47,815 nucleotides of DNA from Bacteroidaceae bacterium (GCA_900770705.1 CAAGLF010000093.1:1-47815); one strand, 5' to 3'. Numbered from the stretch's first letter, positions 32,101-40,538 are shown. Notes: generated from the letters alone by a model not told the origin. Translations and numbers: made by a program.

Positions 32101-32777
32101 CACAGAGACAACTCGCAACCGCCGGACACGAGGCCGAAAACGCGCCGAAGTCCGGCGGCTTCGGCGGTATGCGGGGCGGTATTGCCGTCGTTTCGGCCGA
32201 CACCTTTGCCGGACTGGGGCTGGCAGGCTTCATCGAAGGGCTGATGCCGCAGGCTGAAGTCTGCACCTTTCCCTCGGTCGACGCCCTCAGGAAGCAAGAC
32301 AACGGCGCCAGCTTCTTCCACTACTTCGTGGCATCGGACTGCTTCCTGCAAGCGGTGGATTTCTTCGCCGACAAGCAGCACAAGACCATCCTCCTGGTAC
32401 ACGGCAATGCCCAAAACCACCTGCCCGGCGGTTTTCATACTCTCGACGTCTGCCTGCCGGAACACGAACTGACGCGCGCTTTCCTGCAACTGGCCGGCAG
32501 CGCCCACGGACACGGCAGCAAGCGCCCGAACCTACTCGACGCGCCATCACACGGGCACGCCACGCCAGCCGAACGGCTCACACCGAGAGAGACGGAAGTG
32601 CTACGCCTCATCGTCAGCGGGCTCATCAACAAGGAAATCGCCGACCGGCTGAACGTGAGCCTGCCCACCGTCATCTCCCACCGCAAGAACCTGACCGAGA
32701 AGCTCGGCACACGCAGCGTATCGGCACTCACCATCTACGCCGTGGCCCACGGACTGGTCAGAATAGAGGAGATATAG
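32097..32777 (+). CDS. LuxR-type regulator with degenerate receiver-like domain
   Basis: The 226-residue protein ends in a clear LuxR/GerE helix-turn-helix (TPRETEVLRLIVSGLINKEIADRLNVSLPTVISHRKNLTEKLGTRSVSALTIYAV). The N-terminal 140 residues are predicted alpha-beta (GIAVVSADTFAGLGLAGFI...) like a receiver but lack the acidic pair after the first strand and a clear phosphorylation site, so phospho-signalling is unlikely. The ATG at 32097 overlaps the permease stop by four bases; ATG 32082 is an alternative. The coupling suggests it regulates, or is tuned by, the ABC exporter. No histidine kinase is nearby. Confidence 0.85.
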   Translation: MTQRQLATAGHEAENAPKSGGFGGMRGGIAVVSADTFAGLGLAGFIEGLMPQAEVCTFPSVDALRKQDNGASFFHYFVASDCFLQAVDFFADKQHKTILLVHGNAQNHLPGGFHTLDVCLPEHELTRAFLQLAGSAHGHGSKRPNLLDAPSHGHATPAERLTPRETEVLRLIVSGLINKEIADRLNVSLPTVISHRKNLTEKLGTRSVSALTIYAVAHGLVRIEEI

Positions 32778-32892
32778 CAGGGCTTCACAGACGAAAGCAA
32801 AGTCGGAAGCGGAACATAGAGGAGCCCGAGAGCCGGGAAAGGGGCTACCAACCATAGCCGCCATTTCCTCCTTATCGAGGACGCAGCATATA

Positions 32893-33001
32893 AGTACGGC
32901 TTAGAGAACACCCGAGTACGGCTTAGAAAATCCTAAGTACGGCTTAGAGAACACCTAAGTACGGTTTAGAGAACACCCAAGTACGGCTTAGAATTTTGCA
33001 G
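32893..33001. repeat. 22-bp tandem repeat, five units
   Basis: Consecutive units start at 32893, 32915, 32936, 32958 and 32980 and are 22, 21, 22, 22 and 22 bp long. The common core is AGTACGGCTTAGAGAACACC followed by two variable bases. Unit 2 has AAAATCCT and unit 5 has ATTTTGCAG in place of GAGAACACC; unit 4 has GGTTTAG. A sixth partial unit (ACACGGCTT) begins at 33002. There are no spacers. Confidence 0.85.
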
Positions 33002-33059
33002 ACACGGCTTCTATGTTTTCCTAGTCAGACATAAGCAGTTGGCACATACGCAAAGAAAA

Positions 33060-33100
33060 GAGAGGAACGCTCCGGGAAGCATTCCTCTCCTTTCATTTTT
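33060..33100 (+). terminator. Terminator of the ABC exporter/regulator operon
   Basis: GAGAGGAACGCT (33060-33071) pairs with AGCATTCCTCTC (33078-33089) with one mismatch and is followed by CTTTCATTTTT. Confidence 0.75.
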
Positions 33101-33174
33101 ACGTTTCTGTGGCAACGTACTTCAGCGTTTGAAGGCCGTTTGAACACTTTTCAAACGAAGAGTATGCCCCATCT

Positions 33175-34125
33175 TCACTTTACGCTGACATTGCGCACCT
33201 GCACCTGCGAGCGCGGCAGGAGTTGGGAATTGTTGCAGATGACCTTTTGGCCGTCCTGCCCCTTCAGGAAGAAATAGAAGTTCTTCACCATCGAAGTGGT
33301 GCGCGGGTCGGTGGTCATCACGTAGACTGTGCGCAACAAGGGATAGTCGCCCGTAGCAATATAGTACTGGTAAGGACGATAGAAGTCCTCGGCGTCGCCC
33401 GAATGGCGGCTGACCATCATCACATTGACGTCCAAATGGCGGAAAGAACTCATCGCACTGTCACCTTTTTGCTTCAGCCAGTCCGTTCCGACCACGCCAA
33501 TAATGTCAGGGTTCTCACGTACCGCCTCTATCACAGCCTGATTGCTGCCTTGCGCAAAGAGATTGCCGCTCAAGTCCTCGCCGGCATTCAGCGAGTCGCG
33601 CATATAGCGCATAGTGCTGGAGCCATTGGCATCGAAGACCAGCTGAAGCTCGCCCTTCTTCGACGTATGTGCCAGTTGCTCCCACCTGGTGAGACGGCCG
33701 GTGACAATCTGCTTGATTTCGTCGAGCGTAATCAGCGTGTCGGGGTTGTTTTTGTTCACAATCAGGGCAAAAGCGTCGGTGGCAATGGGCGTCTGCATGA
33801 GAGGCAGGGAGTTGGCACGCAGCGCAGCCTGCTCCTTCTCGCTGAGCTTGCGGGTAGCAATACAGCAACGCACGCTATCGGCCATCAACAGGCGCAAAGC
33901 CTCGTTTTCATTGCAGAAAACGGGACAGACATTGGCCGAAATATGCTTCTTGGAGAAGATATCAATCTCTTCCTCCATAATCGGCCGGAACGTCTCGTCG
34001 ATAGCCACACACACATCGTCGGCACTCAGCCATTTGCCGTCGGCCGGCTTGCAGCTACCCCCGCAGGAGGTGACAACGGCCGACAACGTCAGCAGAATAC
34101 CGAACGTAGCAGAAAATTTCTTCAT
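33175..34125 (-). CDS. PstS-like substrate-binding lipoprotein
   Basis: The 316-residue protein has a signal peptide with lipobox (VVTSC, Cys21) and a periplasmic-binding fold of the phosphate-binding type: a region with SVRCCIATRKLSEKE, then ATDAFALIVNKNNPDTLITLDEIKQIVTGRLTRWEQL, DANGSSTMRYMRDSL, and a GVVGTDWL segment. In PstS the ligand is phosphate; here the ligand-binding residues cannot be confirmed. No pstCAB genes are adjacent, so it may serve as a sensor or work with a distant transporter. The start is ATG 34125; the open frame upstream has no signal peptide. It lies downstream of tonB, separated by a terminator. Confidence 0.8.
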   Translation of the reverse strand: MKKFSATFGILLTLSAVVTSCGGSCKPADGKWLSADDVCVAIDETFRPIMEEEIDIFSKKHISANVCPVFCNENEALRLLMADSVRCCIATRKLSEKEQAALRANSLPLMQTPIATDAFALIVNKNNPDTLITLDEIKQIVTGRLTRWEQLAHTSKKGELQLVFDANGSSTMRYMRDSLNAGEDLSGNLFAQGSNQAVIEAVRENPDIIGVVGTDWLKQKGDSAMSSFRHLDVNVMMVSRHSGDAEDFYRPYQYYIATGDYPLLRTVYVMTTDPRTTSMVKNFYFFLKGQDGQKVICNNSQLLPRSQVQVRNVSVK

Positions 34126-34458
34126 ATCGTTGGGAAGTTGAAAGGGGACGGAGGGAAAAGCGTGAGACTGTCGCAAACCGATAGTGACTATCATCTCGGA
34201 AACAGCCACACTTTCGCCGCAAACAGTGGCATCTTCTGTAGACAACTGCGGATGTATCGCCAAGCACCGCGGCACAAGTCCATACGACAAGGGACTACCA
34301 CCCGCAGAAAGCCCGTTCCGCACACCGCCACCACGCCTCGCGTCCCGGTTTATAGACGGAAAAAGTAAACGAGCTGCGACGCCACCTTAGGCTGACACGC
34401 AAACTCGTTTACTTTCTTATGCACCCAGGAATGTATTATCCGAGGATAACATTCTTGT
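34126..34458. other. Intergenic region between tonB and the PstS-like gene
   Basis: The 333-bp gap carries the tonB-side terminator (34359-34417), but no TAnnTTTG promoter was recognised for the PstS-like gene. Nothing else was identified. Confidence 0.4.
34359..34417 (-). terminator. Terminator after the exbB-tonB operon
   Basis: AAAAGTAAACGAG (34361-34373) pairs with CTCGTTTACTTTC (34404-34416) around a 30-base loop with further internal pairing (CTGCG with CGCAA). Minus-strand transcripts end in CGTTTACTTTTTCC, giving a T-run. Confidence 0.7.
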
Positions 34459-35304
34459 TTACTGAATCTGGAAACGTACAGGAAGGGTGAACCATACACG
34501 AACGGGGTGACCCTGGCTCTTTGCAGGAATGAACTTCGGCAAAGACTTGACTACCTTGATGGCAGCTGCGTCGCACTCCTTCGAGAGGCTCTTCTTGACA
34601 ATCACGTCGCCCACGCTACCGTTCTTTTCCACCACGAAGCGGAGAAGTACCACACCCTGCAGATCCTGATCAATGGCGATCTGCGGATACTTCACGTGGC
34701 TGTTCACGTAATTGATAAGGGCACCTTCACCTCCGGGGAACTGAGCAGGCTGTTCAACCACGTTCTCCAGGATTTCTTCTTCCTTGGGAGGAGCCTGCGT
34801 ACCGCCTGCCGTCTGATTGTCCTTCAGGTCGTCGATGTTGATACCGTCCTTGGAGTCGCCGGCATAGTCCTGGGAAGCAATCGAGATGTTGCTTCGCGTC
34901 ACTTCGTCCTGCGTCTTCAACTTCTTGGTCTCGTCAACCTGGTCAACAATGTCGGGCACGGTAAATGCGATAGAGGCCTTGACAGCCACCTTCTGCATTT
35001 CAGGCTTTTCCTCTTGGTGCACTTCGACCTTCTTCTCCTCCTTCTTGGGCTCCTCTTTCTTCAACTGCGAAAGCTCGGTGGCCATTTCAGCGTCGAGATC
35101 ACGGTTGGCATTAATCGCTGCCTCCACTGCCGACTTGATGGCAATGACTGCACCAATCACGAGAATACCAATAATAACGAGGATGATGGCCCGAAGCTGA
35201 CGCTTGCCGGCATTGGCACGCATTCTATAAGCACCGTATTCCTTGTTACGTCCTTCAAATACGAGGTCGCACCACTGTCGTGATATTAAATCGACTTTAG
35301 ACAT
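34459..35304 (-). CDS. tonB: TonB energy-transducing protein
   Basis: TonB spans the periplasm and passes energy from ExbB/ExbD to outer-membrane receptors. The 281-residue protein has a cytoplasmic N-terminus (FEGRNKEYGAYRMR, typical of Bacteroidota TonB), one membrane helix (38-56), a Lys/Glu-rich linker (KKEEPKKEEKKVEVHQEEKPE), and the C-terminal TonB domain (about 195-281: QFPGGEGALINYVNSHVKYPQIAIDQDLQGVVLLRFVVEKNGSVGDVIVKKSL...FIPAKSQGHPVRVWFTLPVRFQI). It is the last gene of exbB-exbD-exbD-tonB and starts 30 bp after the second exbD. Confidence 0.96.
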   Translation of the reverse strand: MSKVDLISRQWCDLVFEGRNKEYGAYRMRANAGKRQLRAIILVIIGILVIGAVIAIKSAVEAAINANRDLDAEMATELSQLKKEEPKKEEKKVEVHQEEKPEMQKVAVKASIAFTVPDIVDQVDETKKLKTQDEVTRSNISIASQDYAGDSKDGINIDDLKDNQTAGGTQAPPKEEEILENVVEQPAQFPGGEGALINYVNSHVKYPQIAIDQDLQGVVLLRFVVEKNGSVGDVIVKKSLSKECDAAAIKVVKSLPKFIPAKSQGHPVRVWFTLPVRFQIQ

Positions 35305-35334
35305 AATTATTAATCCTACTTAGCTTATAGTTAA

Positions 35335-35955
35335 TTACTGCGCACCGCCATTAAGACCGTCAATCATAGCCTTGTCCTGTGCGTTGAATTTGTCTATTAC
35401 ATATTTACCGATGCTGCAAATCTGCATCTCGTCCAGTACATTCATCAGGTTCTCATACGTAGCACCCTCGCTGGCCTTGATGATAGCACTCGGCGTGTCG
35501 TCACCATTCCTGATATCTTTCAGACGCTGCTTGTATTCTTCCTGATTCTTCTTGTCTTTTGCGGGATCGGAGCTATATCTGCTTGCGAACTCAGCCTTCA
35601 GCGCTTTCACCTTCTGCTGGGCAGCGGCGTTCTTGGCCATCAAGACGGCGCGAATGCCGTCTTTGCCATACGCTGTCTTCTGCAAAGTTGCTTCGGAGGG
35701 TTTTCCTTCGAAATAGTAGATAGCATCATCCTTGTCCAATATAATCGTGATTGCCTTATCTGCTGCCACTTGACTCTTATTCTCCTGCTTGATGTCCTCT
35801 TTGTCCGAAGGCATCGTGATTTCCATCGTCTGAGGCTTAATAAGAGTGGTACAGAGCATAAAGAATGTCACGAGCAACATGATCATGTCGACCATCGGGG
35901 TGAAGTCCACGCGGGAATTCATCTTCTTTTGTTTGCTTCCGCCTTTTTTAGCCAT
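35335..35955 (-). CDS. exbD: ExbD/TolR family protein (second copy)
   Basis: The 206-residue protein has a basic N-terminus (MAKKGGSKQKK), then DFTPMVDMIMLLVTFFMLCTTLIK, with the essential membrane aspartate at residue 23, and a periplasmic domain containing TMEITMPSDKEDIKQ. An insert of about 60 residues (AAAQQKVKALKAEFASRYSSDPAKDKKNQEEYKQRL) makes it longer than E. coli ExbD (141 residues), as usual in Bacteroidota. I use ATG 35955; a TTG three codons earlier is possible. It starts 12 bp after the first exbD ends. Confidence 0.95.
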   Translation of the reverse strand: MAKKGGSKQKKMNSRVDFTPMVDMIMLLVTFFMLCTTLIKPQTMEITMPSDKEDIKQENKSQVAADKAITIILDKDDAIYYFEGKPSEATLQKTAYGKDGIRAVLMAKNAAAQQKVKALKAEFASRYSSDPAKDKKNQEEYKQRLKDIRNGDDTPSAIIKASEGATYENLMNVLDEMQICSIGKYVIDKFNAQDKAMIDGLNGGAQ

Positions 35956-35967
35956 AACATTCAAAAT

Positions 35968-36582
35968 TTAATCTTCTGCACCTTTGAGCGCCGTAATCAG
36001 ATTATAACGGTTTTCTTCGATACTACGCAATGAATTCATTACTCTTTCAATCACAGCATAGGAGGTTTTCTTGTCTGCCTTGATGGCAACACGCATATTC
36101 TCCCCATTAGCTGTACGGGCTGCTGACACCCAAACTTTTAACTCATCGTTCAGACTGTCGCAAGGGATACCTGCTTCAGGCGACTTCGTCAGAATTTCGT
36201 TTCTTTTCGCACCTTCGAGCTCTAGCCACGACGCCACGGTATTGAGAGGCGTTCCGAAGGTAGGTACATTGGCGAATTCCTTAAGTTGCTTGGCATTAAG
36301 GGAAAGTTTCCCGTCGTCGATCATCTGTTGCGCCATCTTTTCTTGCGTTACGGGGTTGTCCATCGTCAGGAACACCTTTCCGTTTTTCTCTACAAAGATG
36401 GTCAGCAGATTGTTTTCCGGTATTTTAATTTCGGAGACCGAGCCAGGAGCATTTACCTTGACAGGTTCTTCCTTTACGAAGGTTGCAGTAAGCATAAAGA
36501 AGGTAAGCAGCAGGACCATAACATCGCTCATAGGCGTCATGTCTATGAACGTGTCTTGTTTTTTTACTTTAAAACGTCCCAT
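35968..36582 (-). CDS. exbD: ExbD/TolR family protein (first copy)
   Basis: The 204-residue protein has MGRFKVKKQDTFIDMTPMSDVMVLLLTFFML with the membrane aspartate at residue 20, then a periplasmic domain with VKVNAPGSVSEIKIPENNLLTIFVEKNGKVFLTMDNP. It differs clearly from the second ExbD (shorter basic N-terminus, different periplasmic part), so the two probably form a hetero-dimer or act in different complexes. It starts 19 bp after exbB. The protons move through the ExbB/ExbD interface. Confidence 0.95.
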   Translation of the reverse strand: MGRFKVKKQDTFIDMTPMSDVMVLLLTFFMLTATFVKEEPVKVNAPGSVSEIKIPENNLLTIFVEKNGKVFLTMDNPVTQEKMAQQMIDDGKLSLNAKQLKEFANVPTFGTPLNTVASWLELEGAKRNEILTKSPEAGIPCDSLNDELKVWVSAARTANGENMRVAIKADKKTSYAVIERVMNSLRSIEENRYNLITALKGAED

Positions 36583-36601
36583 TTTGTACTACCTTATATG
36601 A

Positions 36602-37465
36602 TTACTTCTGTGTGGTCTTGAAAGTTTCTACGATAGAGAAGCCGATTTCGTCGATAGCGAAAGTCAGACGGTCGATCTTGTTGGTATAGTAGTTGTAGGC
36701 AATTACGGCGAGAGCACCCGTAGCGATACCGGAGGCCGTGTTAACGAGTGCCTCAGAGATACCAACGGAGAGAGCCGCGGAGTCAGCGCCACCTTCACCG
36801 GAACCCATAGCCGAGAAGGACTTGATCATACCGAGCACCGTACCGAACAGACCGGTCAGCGTACCGAGTGTTACGATGGTACCGATGATAGGAAGGTTTT
36901 CCTGCATCATAGGCATTTCAAGTGCTGTAGCTTCTTCGATGGTCTTCTGGATAGACTGAACTTTCTTCTCCATTTCGAGTTCGTTGTTGCCTTCCATCTT
37001 GCGATATTCAACGAGAGCGGCAAGCACTACGTTGGCCACAGAACCCTTCTGCTTGTTGCACTTGGCTTCAGCGGCATCGATGTTACCCTGCTTGAGGTCT
37101 GCCTTGATGGCGAGGGCGAACTTGTCGAGGTTGCCGGTACCGTTGGCAGTGCGGATAGCGAAGTAACGTTCGATAGCGAGAGCGACTACAGTGATAAGGA
37201 GCGTCCAAATGATAGGAACCACGAATCCTCCTTTGTAGACTGTACCCACAATGCCGATCGGGGAGAAGTCTCCGTCCTGCAAGAAGTGGAAGGGAGAAGT
37301 CCAAGTTTCGGATCCGGCAAAATTAGTCTTGTAGCCGAAGCCAAAGAGGTAGATTGCAACTGCGATGATTGCGCAGCAAACGATTACCAAGAAGCCGGAT
37401 TTGATTCCGGTGAAGCCCTGAGACTGCTTTTTAGCCTTGGGCGCGCTAGCATTTGTAGTAGCCAT
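36602..37465 (-). CDS. exbB: MotA/TolQ/ExbB proton channel protein
   Basis: The 287-residue membrane protein has a first helix (about 23-47), a second (about 77-98, GGFVVPIIWTLLITVVALAIERYFAI), and a helical hairpin toward the C-terminus with LGTLTGLFGTVLGMIKSF and the ISEALVNTASGIATGALAVIAYNYYTNKID block that are the ExbB/TolQ signatures. With the two ExbD proteins and TonB it makes the motor for outer-membrane uptake of glycans, haem or vitamins. The operon has a strong housekeeping promoter (37685-37715) with a leader of about 210 nt. Confidence 0.96.
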   Translation of the reverse strand: MATTNASAPKAKKQSQGFTGIKSGFLVIVCCAIIAVAIYLFGFGYKTNFAGSETWTSPFHFLQDGDFSPIGIVGTVYKGGFVVPIIWTLLITVVALAIERYFAIRTANGTGNLDKFALAIKADLKQGNIDAAEAKCNKQKGSVANVVLAALVEYRKMEGNNELEMEKKVQSIQKTIEEATALEMPMMQENLPIIGTIVTLGTLTGLFGTVLGMIKSFSAMGSGEGGADSAALSVGISEALVNTASGIATGALAVIAYNYYTNKIDRLTFAIDEIGFSIVETFKTTQK

Positions 37466-37684
37466 TTTGTTTAAGAATGATTTGTTGTTAAAAAATTTTG
37501 GTTGGTGTATCTTTTTTTCTGGATAAAAAAGCGGCTTTCACGGCACATCTCTGCCGAATGCGGGGACAAAGATAAATGAAATCCGTTGCATATTGATATC
37601 TCTCCGTAATAAAAATATGCCAAGTCGCCCTGCAAGGTGTTTTCGGGGCGCTGGACACGGGAATGGTTGACTGTGTTTACTGCA

Positions 37685-37715
37685 CAAAAGTAATATGATA
37701 TTTCGAGTTGGCAAA
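37685..37715 (-). promoter_or_regulatory. Housekeeping promoter of exbB-exbD-exbD-tonB
   Basis: On the minus strand TTTG (complement of 37712-37715) and TACTTTTG (complement of 37685-37692) are 19 bp apart, an exact consensus match. Transcription would begin near 37678. Confidence 0.65.
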
Positions 37716-37838
37716 AGATTGGCTTAAAAAAGTCGGTTTTTTTTCGTCTTTCCGAATTTGTTTTCTCTTTTTAACCATTCATTTTTCTTCAAGCGCTGAA
37801 AAATGCGACGGAAAGCTCGGTATTTTATATATATTGTG

Positions 37839-37846
37839 TAATTTTG
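37839..37846 (+). promoter_or_regulatory. -7 box of ilvE
   Basis: TAATTTTG fits TAnnTTTG; no TTTG is at the -33 position. The leader to the ATG would be about 155 nt. Confidence 0.4.
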
Positions 37847-38005
37847 CCGCGGAGGTCGATGGTATTTCCAGTCGGAAGTCCGACACTTTTCCCGCCGGCC
37901 GACTTCCATCCCGGCGCAGGCGCCTGGCTCTTACGTTTCCCGCCCGATAGCATATTGCGGGCACCACATATTAGTATATATACAACACTTAAACAAAATA
38001 GCGTA

Positions 38006-39025
38006 ATGAAAGAAATCGATTGGTCAAACCTGAGTTTCGGTTATATGCCGACCTATTACAACGTCCGGTGCTATTGGCGCAACGGGGCGTGGGGTAAAAT
38101 TGAGACCAGCAGCAGCGAAACCATCAACATACACATAGCGGCTACGGCTCTCCATTATGGACAGGAGGCCTTCGAAGGTCAGAAGGCGTTTCGCTGTCCC
38201 GACGGGAAAATCCGCATTTTCCGGATTGAGGAGAACGCCGCCCGTATGCAGAGTACCAGCCGAGGCATTATGATGCCCGAAGTTCCGACGGACTTGTTCG
38301 TAGAGATGACGAAGCTGGTCATCAAGCTGAACGCGGACTTCGTCCCCCCGTACGAGAGCGGTGCGGCCCTGTACATCCGTCCGTTGCTGATCGGAACGGG
38401 AGCGCAGGTGGGCGTTCATCCTGCCGATGAGTATCTTTTCCTGATCTTCGTCACTCCGGTGGGTCCCTACTTCAAAGGCGGATTTGCCACCACGAACTAT
38501 GTGATTACCCGCGCCTACGACCGTTCGGCGCCCTTGGGAACCGGAATTTACAAGGTGGGCGGTAACTATGCAGCCAGCCTGCGCGCCAATCAGATGGCAC
38601 ACGACGCCGGTTACTCCTGCGAATTTTATCTGGACGCCAAGGAAAAGAAGTATATCGACGAGTGCGGCGCTGCCAACTTCTTTGGAATCAAGAACAATAC
38701 GTACATAACGCCGAAGTCCACGTCTATTCTTCCCAGTATCACCAACAAAAGCCTGCAGCAGCTGGCCCAAGATATGGGTATGAAGGTGGAATGCCGTCAG
38801 ATACCGGTCGAGGAGCTATCCAGCTTCGAGGAAGCCGGTGCCTGCGGTACTGCCGCCGTCATCAGTCCGATAGGCCGTATCGACGATCCCGACACGGGAC
38901 ACAGCTATGTCTTCTCAAAAGACGGCAAGCCCGGTCCCTGGAGCGAAAAACTCTACCACAAATTGCGCAACATCCAATACGGAATCGAGCCCGACACGCA
39001 CCACTGGATCACCGTACTGGACTAA
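38006..39025 (+). CDS. ilvE: Branched-chain amino acid aminotransferase
   Basis: This PLP enzyme interconverts leucine, isoleucine and valine with their 2-oxo acids using glutamate. The 339-residue protein shows the fold-type IV pattern: HYGQEAFEGQKAFRCPDGKIRIFRIEENAARM, the PLP-binding Lys183 in GIYKVGGNYAASL, YIDECGAANFFGIKNNTYITP, and the EAGACGTAAVISPIGRI phosphate-binding segment. It is of the BCAT type with the longer N-terminus (WRNGAWGKIETSSSETINIHI). ATG 38006 is chosen because the family sequence starts there. It is not near other ilv or leu genes. Confidence 0.96.
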   Translation: MKEIDWSNLSFGYMPTYYNVRCYWRNGAWGKIETSSSETINIHIAATALHYGQEAFEGQKAFRCPDGKIRIFRIEENAARMQSTSRGIMMPEVPTDLFVEMTKLVIKLNADFVPPYESGAALYIRPLLIGTGAQVGVHPADEYLFLIFVTPVGPYFKGGFATTNYVITRAYDRSAPLGTGIYKVGGNYAASLRANQMAHDAGYSCEFYLDAKEKKYIDECGAANFFGIKNNTYITPKSTSILPSITNKSLQQLAQDMGMKVECRQIPVEELSSFEEAGACGTAAVISPIGRIDDPDTGHSYVFSKDGKPGPWSEKLYHKLRNIQYGIEPDTHHWITVLD

Positions 39026-39136
39026 GCCTTCGCCTACGCGGCCGCAGCTATGCCCGCCGCCCACCGACTGCCGGCGAACGTGCCGGAACCACCCACTGTC
39101 AACCCAATCATCAACCCAGAAACACCATCAAAATTT

Positions 39137-40036
39137 ATGAAGAAGTTTTCCCGCTTTATTCTGGCCCTTGCAGTGGCCGCTACGGCCGGCTCTGCATTCA
39201 CGGGCTGCGACTCCGATTCCAAGAAATTGCAGGAAAAGGAGAAAGAACTGGCCGAACTCCGCCAGCTGGCCGAGCTGGACAAGCGCGAGATGGAGAACCA
39301 ATACGCAGAGTTCGCTGCCCGCTACAGCGAGATGAAGAAAAGCATTAAAGACGACTCCCTGGTGGCCGCTCTCGACGCCGAGCAGCGCCGTTCCGAGGAG
39401 CTCCTCAAGGAATTGAAGGCCGTCAAGGCCAACAGCTCCGCCGAAATCCTTCGCCTGAAGAAGGAATTGGCCACTATGCGCGTGGTTATGCAGGATTACA
39501 TCCGGCAAATCGATTCGCTGCAGCAGCAAAACCTGGCACTCCGCGGCGAACGAGACGCTGCCCGCGCCGATGCCGACCGTTTCCGCGAAGAGAACAGTGC
39601 ACTTGGCCAGACCAACGCCAGCCTGTCCGAGAAAGTCAATGTGGCTGCCCGTCTGTATGCCAGCAACGTGAAAGTAGAAGCGCTCAAGGCCAACGGCAAA
39701 GTGCTCGAAAAGCTCAAGAAGCGCAAGGAAATCAAGACTTTCCGCATCACCTTCACCATCGCCCGCAACGTGACGGCCGAGACCGGCAACCGCACCTTCT
39801 ACATCCGCATGCTTTCGCCCACGCGCAATGTCATCAAGCCGCAGGGAAGCACCAATTTCGAGGACAGACAGGTGCAGTACTCCGCAGCACGCACCGTTGC
39901 CTACGACGGATCGCAAACTTCCGTGATTGCCAACATCTCCACGCAGGGTGAAGTGCTGACGGACGGCGTCTATTCCGTTCTTATCATCGAGAGCGGCAAC
40001 CTCATCGGCGAAGGCCGCATTACGCTCCTGAAGTAA
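39137..40036 (+). CDS. Coiled-coil lipoprotein of unknown function
   Basis: The 299-residue protein has a lipoprotein signal (FTGC, Cys24). Residues about 28-165 form a long coiled coil rich in Glu, Lys, Leu and Ala (KKLQEKEKELAELRQLAELDKREMENQ; LKKELATMRVVMQDYIRQIDSLQQQN). The C-terminal part (about 190-299) looks beta-rich (KKRKEIKTFRITFTIARNVTAETGNRTFYIRML...TDGVYSVLIIESGNLIGEGRITLLK). Similar proteins occur in other Bacteroidales; function is unknown. A role as periplasmic spacer or outer-membrane-bound scaffold is only a guess. It has a strong terminator behind it. Confidence 0.75.
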   Translation: MKKFSRFILALAVAATAGSAFTGCDSDSKKLQEKEKELAELRQLAELDKREMENQYAEFAARYSEMKKSIKDDSLVAALDAEQRRSEELLKELKAVKANSSAEILRLKKELATMRVVMQDYIRQIDSLQQQNLALRGERDAARADADRFREENSALGQTNASLSEKVNVAARLYASNVKVEALKANGKVLEKLKKRKEIKTFRITFTIARNVTAETGNRTFYIRMLSPTRNVIKPQGSTNFEDRQVQYSAARTVAYDGSQTSVIANISTQGEVLTDGVYSVLIIESGNLIGEGRITLLK

Positions 40037-40062
40037 GCGCTTTCCATCTCTATTGCATACGC

Positions 40063-40112
40063 AATCGGGACAGCCCCTCCGCAACCAATGCCGGGCTGTC
40101 CCGATTACGTTT
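40063..40112 (+). terminator. Terminator after the coiled-coil lipoprotein
   Basis: AATCGGGACAGCCC (40063-40076) pairs perfectly with GGGCTGTCCCGATT (40093-40106), 14 bp, followed by ACGTTTA. Confidence 0.8.
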
Positions 40113-40140
40113 AGGCACTCCTCCCCGCCCTACTTCCAAG

Positions 40141-40215
40141 TAGGGAAAAACTTCCGCGGCGAAAGAAAAAATTATCGCGGCGGAAAGAAAAATTTCAAGG
40201 CCCCTATTTTTTCTT
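40141..40215 (-). repeat. Dispersed 21-bp repeat, three units in minus orientation
   Basis: Read on the minus strand: GGGGCCTTG + AAATTTTTCTTT, CCGCCGCG + ATAATTTTTTCTTT, CGCCGCGG + AAGTTTTTCCC. The units are 21-22 bp and lie between the lipoprotein terminator and the rpmH promoter. Confidence 0.6.
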
Positions 40216-40449
40216 TCTGCCCTTGTACGAAAAAGCACCTCTGCCAAACGCTCTCTTCTCAGGGCGCACGGAGCACCCGAAGCACGCCCCAATGCAACTT
40301 AAATCCTATAATTCAATACTTTATAAGTAGTTAACATCTCCTTCGGCCTACAGACAGCCGCCTGCCTGCACGCTTCGTCCCGTTTTCCCTTCAGAAGATC
40401 CAGACAATTCCTTATCCCGCCCATATACGGCCAAAAAAAGCACACCTTG

Positions 40450-40481
40450 TTTGCTCAAACAAAAAACTTTGCCTAACTTTG
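40450..40481 (+). promoter_or_regulatory. Housekeeping promoter of rpmH
   Basis: TTTG (40450-40453) and TAACTTTG (40474-40481) are 20 bp apart. A second CTTTG at 40467-40471 gives an overlapping weaker box. Leader about 50 nt. Confidence 0.65.
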
Positions 40482-40538
40482 CAGCCCGTTAGCGCACAAA
40501 GCGCTCAAATCAGGAAAATTCAAAAATAGTATACTACA

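Larger units (their letters stand above)
32778..33174. other. Intergenic region with 22-bp tandem repeat and terminator
   Basis: The 397-bp gap between convergent genes holds a five-unit tandem repeat (32893-33001), a terminator (33060-33100) and a small hairpin, CGTTTGAA/TTCAAACG (33137-33157). No tRNA or protein-like frame was recognised. Confidence 0.6.
37466..38005. other. Divergent intergenic region exbB/ilvE, 540 bp
   Basis: The gap holds the exbB promoter (37685-37715) and the ilvE -7 box (37839-37846). The exbB leader of about 210 nt (37466-37678) shows no clear riboswitch. The ilvE leader of about 155 nt has GGAAGTC pairing with GACTTCC and a GGCGCAGGCGCC palindrome, but no leader peptide rich in Leu/Ile/Val codons was recognised. 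Confidence 0.5.
40037..40538. other. Intergenic region before rpmH, 502 bp
   Basis: The gap holds the terminator of the coiled-coil lipoprotein (40063-40112), a three-unit dispersed repeat in minus orientation (40141-40215) and the rpmH promoter (40450-40481). The segment 40230-40440 shows nothing recognised; in particular no tRNA or SRP RNA was seen. Confidence 0.5.

Noticed and set aside
32893..33001. CRISPR array
   Set aside because: The 22-bp units follow each other without spacers and there are no cas genes nearby.
37466..37678. Riboswitch in the exbB leader
   Set aside because: The leader is long, but no known aptamer core (cobalamin, TPP, SAM or similar) could be recognised.
37844..38005. 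N-terminal extension of IlvE by 54 residues
   Set aside because: The extension is Pro-rich without homology and begins inside the predicted -7 box, so ATG 38006 is preferred.
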